A DNA stretch of 7,134 nt from Dialister sp. UBA734 (GTDB lineage Bacteria > Bacillota > Negativicutes > Veillonellales > Dialisteraceae). Shown here in pieces: positions 5,746-7,134 of the stretch (within the stretch, counting starts at the first letter, position 1; every line of letters begins with the position of its first letter). The position numbers and the translations under genes are program-made. The notes beneath the pieces are model-generated. The model was not told the origin of the DNA. It saw nothing but the letters and a program-made list of their open reading frames with translations, and made no database searches. The stretch lies in NCBI GenBank assembly GCA_002297935.1, contig DBLC01000046.1, forward strand, positions 1 to 7,134, read 5' to 3'.

Positions 5746-5772
5746 GGGGCGCTATATAATTTGATGCGCCCC
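5746..5772. repeat. GC-rich hairpin, right copy
   Basis: GGGGCGC (5746-5752) pairs with GCGCCCC (5766-5772) around a 13-nt loop that also contains ATTTG. It lies just inside the right arm of the inverted repeat, mirroring the hairpin at 5639-5665. Confidence 0.75.
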
Positions 5773-5778
5773 TTCCAT

Positions 5779-5810
5779 CATTACGCACTACGCACTTCGC
5801 ATTACGCACT
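5779..5810. repeat. Right arm of 32-bp perfect inverted repeat
   Basis: TACGCAC-type heptamers, an exact reverse complement of 5601-5632 and the same as the repeat at 1-39 minus one unit. The arm ends 14 bp from the stop codon of the convergent crotonase gene. Confidence 0.92.
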
Positions 5811-5824
5811 AAAAGCGTTAGCGG

Positions 5825-6622
5825 TTATTTCCCCTTGAACTCCGCCGGCCGTTTTTCCAAGAACGCCGTGATTCCTTCTTTGAAATCTTCCGAGGAGGAA
5901 CACTGCCCTAAGTAGACCGATTCGGCTTTCATGTATTCTTCAAAGCCTTTGTACATGCTTTCAAACATGAGCTTCTTCATATTTCTATAAGCCAAAGTGG
6001 GTCCCTTGGTGAGTTTTTCAGCAAAACTGTAAACTATCGGCATAAGGTCTTCTTTGGTGGTTACTTCTTTCAAAAGGCCAATGTCATAGGCTTCCTGAGC
6101 GGTCACGATGCGGCCAGTGACGAACATATCGAAGGCACGGTGGGAGCCAATCATGCGGGGCAGGAAATACACACCGCCGGTGTCTGGGCAGAGACCGATG
6201 CCGACGAAGGCCTGCAGGAACTTCGCATTGTCCGCTGCATAAATGAAGTCACAAGCAAATGCCAAATTGGCTGCCCCGCCAGCACAGGCACCGGACACGG
6301 CACAAATGATGATCTTGGACATTTTCTTCATGTACAATACGATTTCAGACAGTTTTCCTGCCAGAGGTCTCATGGATTTCTTTGCAAAATCCGGTTCATC
6401 GCAATGGGCTTTCATGAAACGAATGTCTCCGCCGCCACTGAACGCCCGTCCCGCACCGGCCAGGACCACCACTTTGACCGCAGGATCCGCTTCCGCCTGA
6501 TGCAGCGCATCTTCCAGCTCCAGAGACATATTCATGTCCAGCGCGTTCAGCGTGGGCGCATAGTCCAAGGTGATGGTGGCAATGGATTTGGAAATTTCAT
6601 AGTGAATCATTTGGTAATTCAT
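5825..6622 (-). CDS. Crotonase-fold acyl-CoA enzyme, probably an enoyl-CoA isomerase (PaaG-like)
   Basis: A 265-aa enoyl-CoA hydratase/isomerase superfamily protein, full length. The oxyanion-hole motifs are AFSGGGDI (60-67) and GACAGGA (111-117). Both glutamates that add water in rat mitochondrial enoyl-CoA hydratase (E144, E164) are replaced: by N119 in GGAANLAF and by F139 in LQAFVGIG. Asp147 in LCPDTGG is kept, in the position of the catalytic aspartate of PaaG, and the stretch AKFLQAF...FLPRMIG is strongly PaaG-like. I infer double-bond isomerisation of an acyl-CoA rather than hydration; the substrate is unknown, and no other acyl-CoA gene is nearby. Start ATG 6622 follows a perfect AAGGAGG (6630-6636) at 7 nt. 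The gene has its own promoter (6663-6692) and ends at the shared terminator with mnmA. An annotation as plain 'enoyl-CoA hydratase' would probably be misleading. Confidence 0.93.
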   Translation of the reverse strand: MNYQMIHYEISKSIATITLDYAPTLNALDMNMSLELEDALHQAEADPAVKVVVLAGAGRAFSGGGDIRFMKAHCDEPDFAKKSMRPLAGKLSEIVLYMKKMSKIIICAVSGACAGGAANLAFACDFIYAADNAKFLQAFVGIGLCPDTGGVYFLPRMIGSHRAFDMFVTGRIVTAQEAYDIGLLKEVTTKEDLMPIVYSFAEKLTKGPTLAYRNMKKLMFESMYKGFEEYMKAESVYLGQCSSSEDFKEGITAFLEKRPAEFKGK

Positions 6623-6662
6623 AGGAAAACCTCCTTTTGGAAAACAGTATATGGTTGTCTAT

Positions 6663-6692
6663 ATTATAGCTTATTTTGCTCGTGGTTGTTAA
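6663..6692 (-). promoter_or_regulatory. Promoter of the crotonase gene
   Basis: On the minus strand TTAACA (6687-6692, five of six to consensus) is followed after 18 bp by a perfect TATAAT (6663-6668). Transcription would start near 6656, giving a leader of about 34 nt that contains the AAGGAGG ribosome binding site. Confidence 0.8.
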
Positions 6693-6746
6693 GAAAATGG
6701 GATGAAATGTCTTGTGCCAGCTGGCAGGAAACCTTTAGTGGTTTCA

Positions 6747-6809
6747 GGTTGCTCAGGTCTCTCAAGGTTCTCAGGTTCCTTGAATGTGCGATAGACGCTG
6801 GAGTTATCA
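6747..6809. repeat. Second nonamer element, one arm plus core
   Basis: Units GGTTGCTCA, GGTCTCTCA, AGGTTCTCA and GGTTCCTTG (6747-6782) run into a core, 6782-6809, that begins GAATGTGC and ends GTTATCA. It matches the core of the cruciform at 2767-2795 with one gap and about six substitutions. The opposite arm is not recognisable, so this looks like a decayed or half element. It lies about 55 bp upstream of the crotonase -35. Confidence 0.75.
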
Positions 6810-6885
6810 TTGATATCTTGTTTTTGTCTATGGCAAATATCATGCATACGGCAAGCAAGAGAATGACACTATGGAAAATGCGATG

Positions 6886-6940
6886 CCTTCTCCTATGGAG
6901 AAGGGGGACCGCGGAGCGGTGGATCAGGGTTATCCCGGTA
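6886..6940. repeat. REP-like module, left copy
   Basis: Two small hairpins, CCTTCTCC/GGAGAAGG (6886-6893 with 6897-6904, loop TAT) and ACCGC/GCGGT (6908-6912 with 6916-6920, loop GGA), are followed by a tail, 6921-6938. The tail's reverse complement, beginning CCGGGATAA, agrees with 7032-7049 at about 15 of 18 positions. With the module at 7032-7079 it forms an inverted pair around the terminator at 6956-7016. Confidence 0.7.
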
Positions 6941-6955
6941 TAAAAGAAAATGGAG

Positions 6956-7016
6956 AAAGAAGGAAATAGCGCTTTTCGATAGTGAAAGATAGAGAAACGC
7001 TATTTCCTTCTTTTTT
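6956..7016 (+). terminator. Long T-tailed hairpin with no visible upstream gene
   Basis: A perfect 16-bp stem, 6956-6971 with 6998-7013, encloses a 26-nt loop. Six Ts (7011-7016) overlap and follow the right arm on the plus strand. The minus-strand side has only a broken T-run, so plus-strand termination is favoured, yet no plus-strand gene lies between the crotonase start and this hairpin. Confidence 0.75.
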
Positions 7017-7031
7017 ATTTGGTATGTAAAG

Positions 7032-7079
7032 CCGGGATAATCCCTATCCGGTCCCTACGGGACCACCTTTCCCAGGTGG
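7032..7079. repeat. REP-like module, right copy
   Basis: Beginning CCGGGATAA, this has the same layout as 6886-6940 read from the other strand: a tail of about 18 bp, a small hairpin GGTCCC/GGGACC (7050-7055 with 7059-7064, loop TAC), then CCACC/GGTGG (7063-7067 with 7075-7079). The last two hairpins overlap by two bases. Confidence 0.7.
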
Positions 7080-7085
7080 CAATGA

Positions 7086-7116
7086 TGTTAAGTTAAGCGA
7101 AATATGTAATGATTCC
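7086..7116 (-). repeat. Dispersed 31-bp repeat, copy 2 (inverted)
   Basis: Begins TGTTAAGTTAAGC and matches 2860-2890 in reverse complement at 27 of 31 positions. As with copy 1, it lies immediately outside a large hairpin-forming element. Confidence 0.7.
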
Positions 7117-7134
7117 TTTCGTGACGAAGTTTCT

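Noticed and set aside
5491..5838. A 115-codon plus-strand frame across the mnmA end and the intergenic element
   Set aside because: It runs out of frame over the mnmA 3' end, through both inverted-repeat arms and the terminator; it has no ribosome binding site.
6664..6858. A 64-codon minus-strand frame upstream of the crotonase gene
   Set aside because: It consists mostly of nonamer-repeat translation and overlaps the crotonase promoter; no Shine-Dalgarno was seen.
6140..6943. A 267-codon plus-strand frame opposite the crotonase gene
   Set aside because: It is antisense to a clear gene, continues through its promoter and the downstream repeats, and has no plausible start signal.

Overview
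The window is chromosomal DNA that most resembles a low-to-mid GC, strictly or facultatively anaerobic Firmicute. The basis is an oxygen-sensitive class III ribonucleotide reductase, AGGAGG-type ribosome binding sites, two TTG codons in start-like positions, tandem NrdR boxes of Gram-positive spacing, and a Firmicute-style MnmA. A Negativicutes-type gut anaerobe is my guess, but nothing here proves the family.

Layout. Four genes are supported. (1) nrdD, minus strand, 50-2260, has a leader carrying two NrdR operator boxes at 2408-2455. (2) An orphan gene, plus strand, 3082-4146, encodes a helical protein with an 'ENPFYIL' start and a C-terminal membrane anchor; no family was recognised with confidence. 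(3) mnmA, plus strand, 4530-5588, encodes the tRNA-U34 2-thiolase and has a structured leader of about 185 nt. (4) A crotonase-fold acyl-CoA enzyme, minus strand, 5825-6622, converges on mnmA across a strong bidirectional terminator. It lacks both hydratase glutamates and looks like an isomerase of the PaaG type. The four genes have no common pathway and appear to be separate transcription units.

The unusual content lies between the genes. Nearly every intergenic region is built of short tandem units. Degenerate 7-bp units (TACGCAC, GTGACTC, GGGATTA, GTTAACT and GTTGTTA types) keep strict 7-bp register over up to 16 units while their sequence drifts. Degenerate 9-bp units (GGTTACTCA type) form a 125-bp cruciform with a conserved core that recurs upstream of the crotonase gene. 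Two other intergenic regions share one architecture: a perfect, T-tailed central hairpin flanked by inverted modules that contain their own small GC-rich hairpins. One heptamer block supplies the last nine codons and most of the stop codon of the orphan gene, completing its membrane segment. I see no IS transposase, CRISPR array, tRNA or rRNA.
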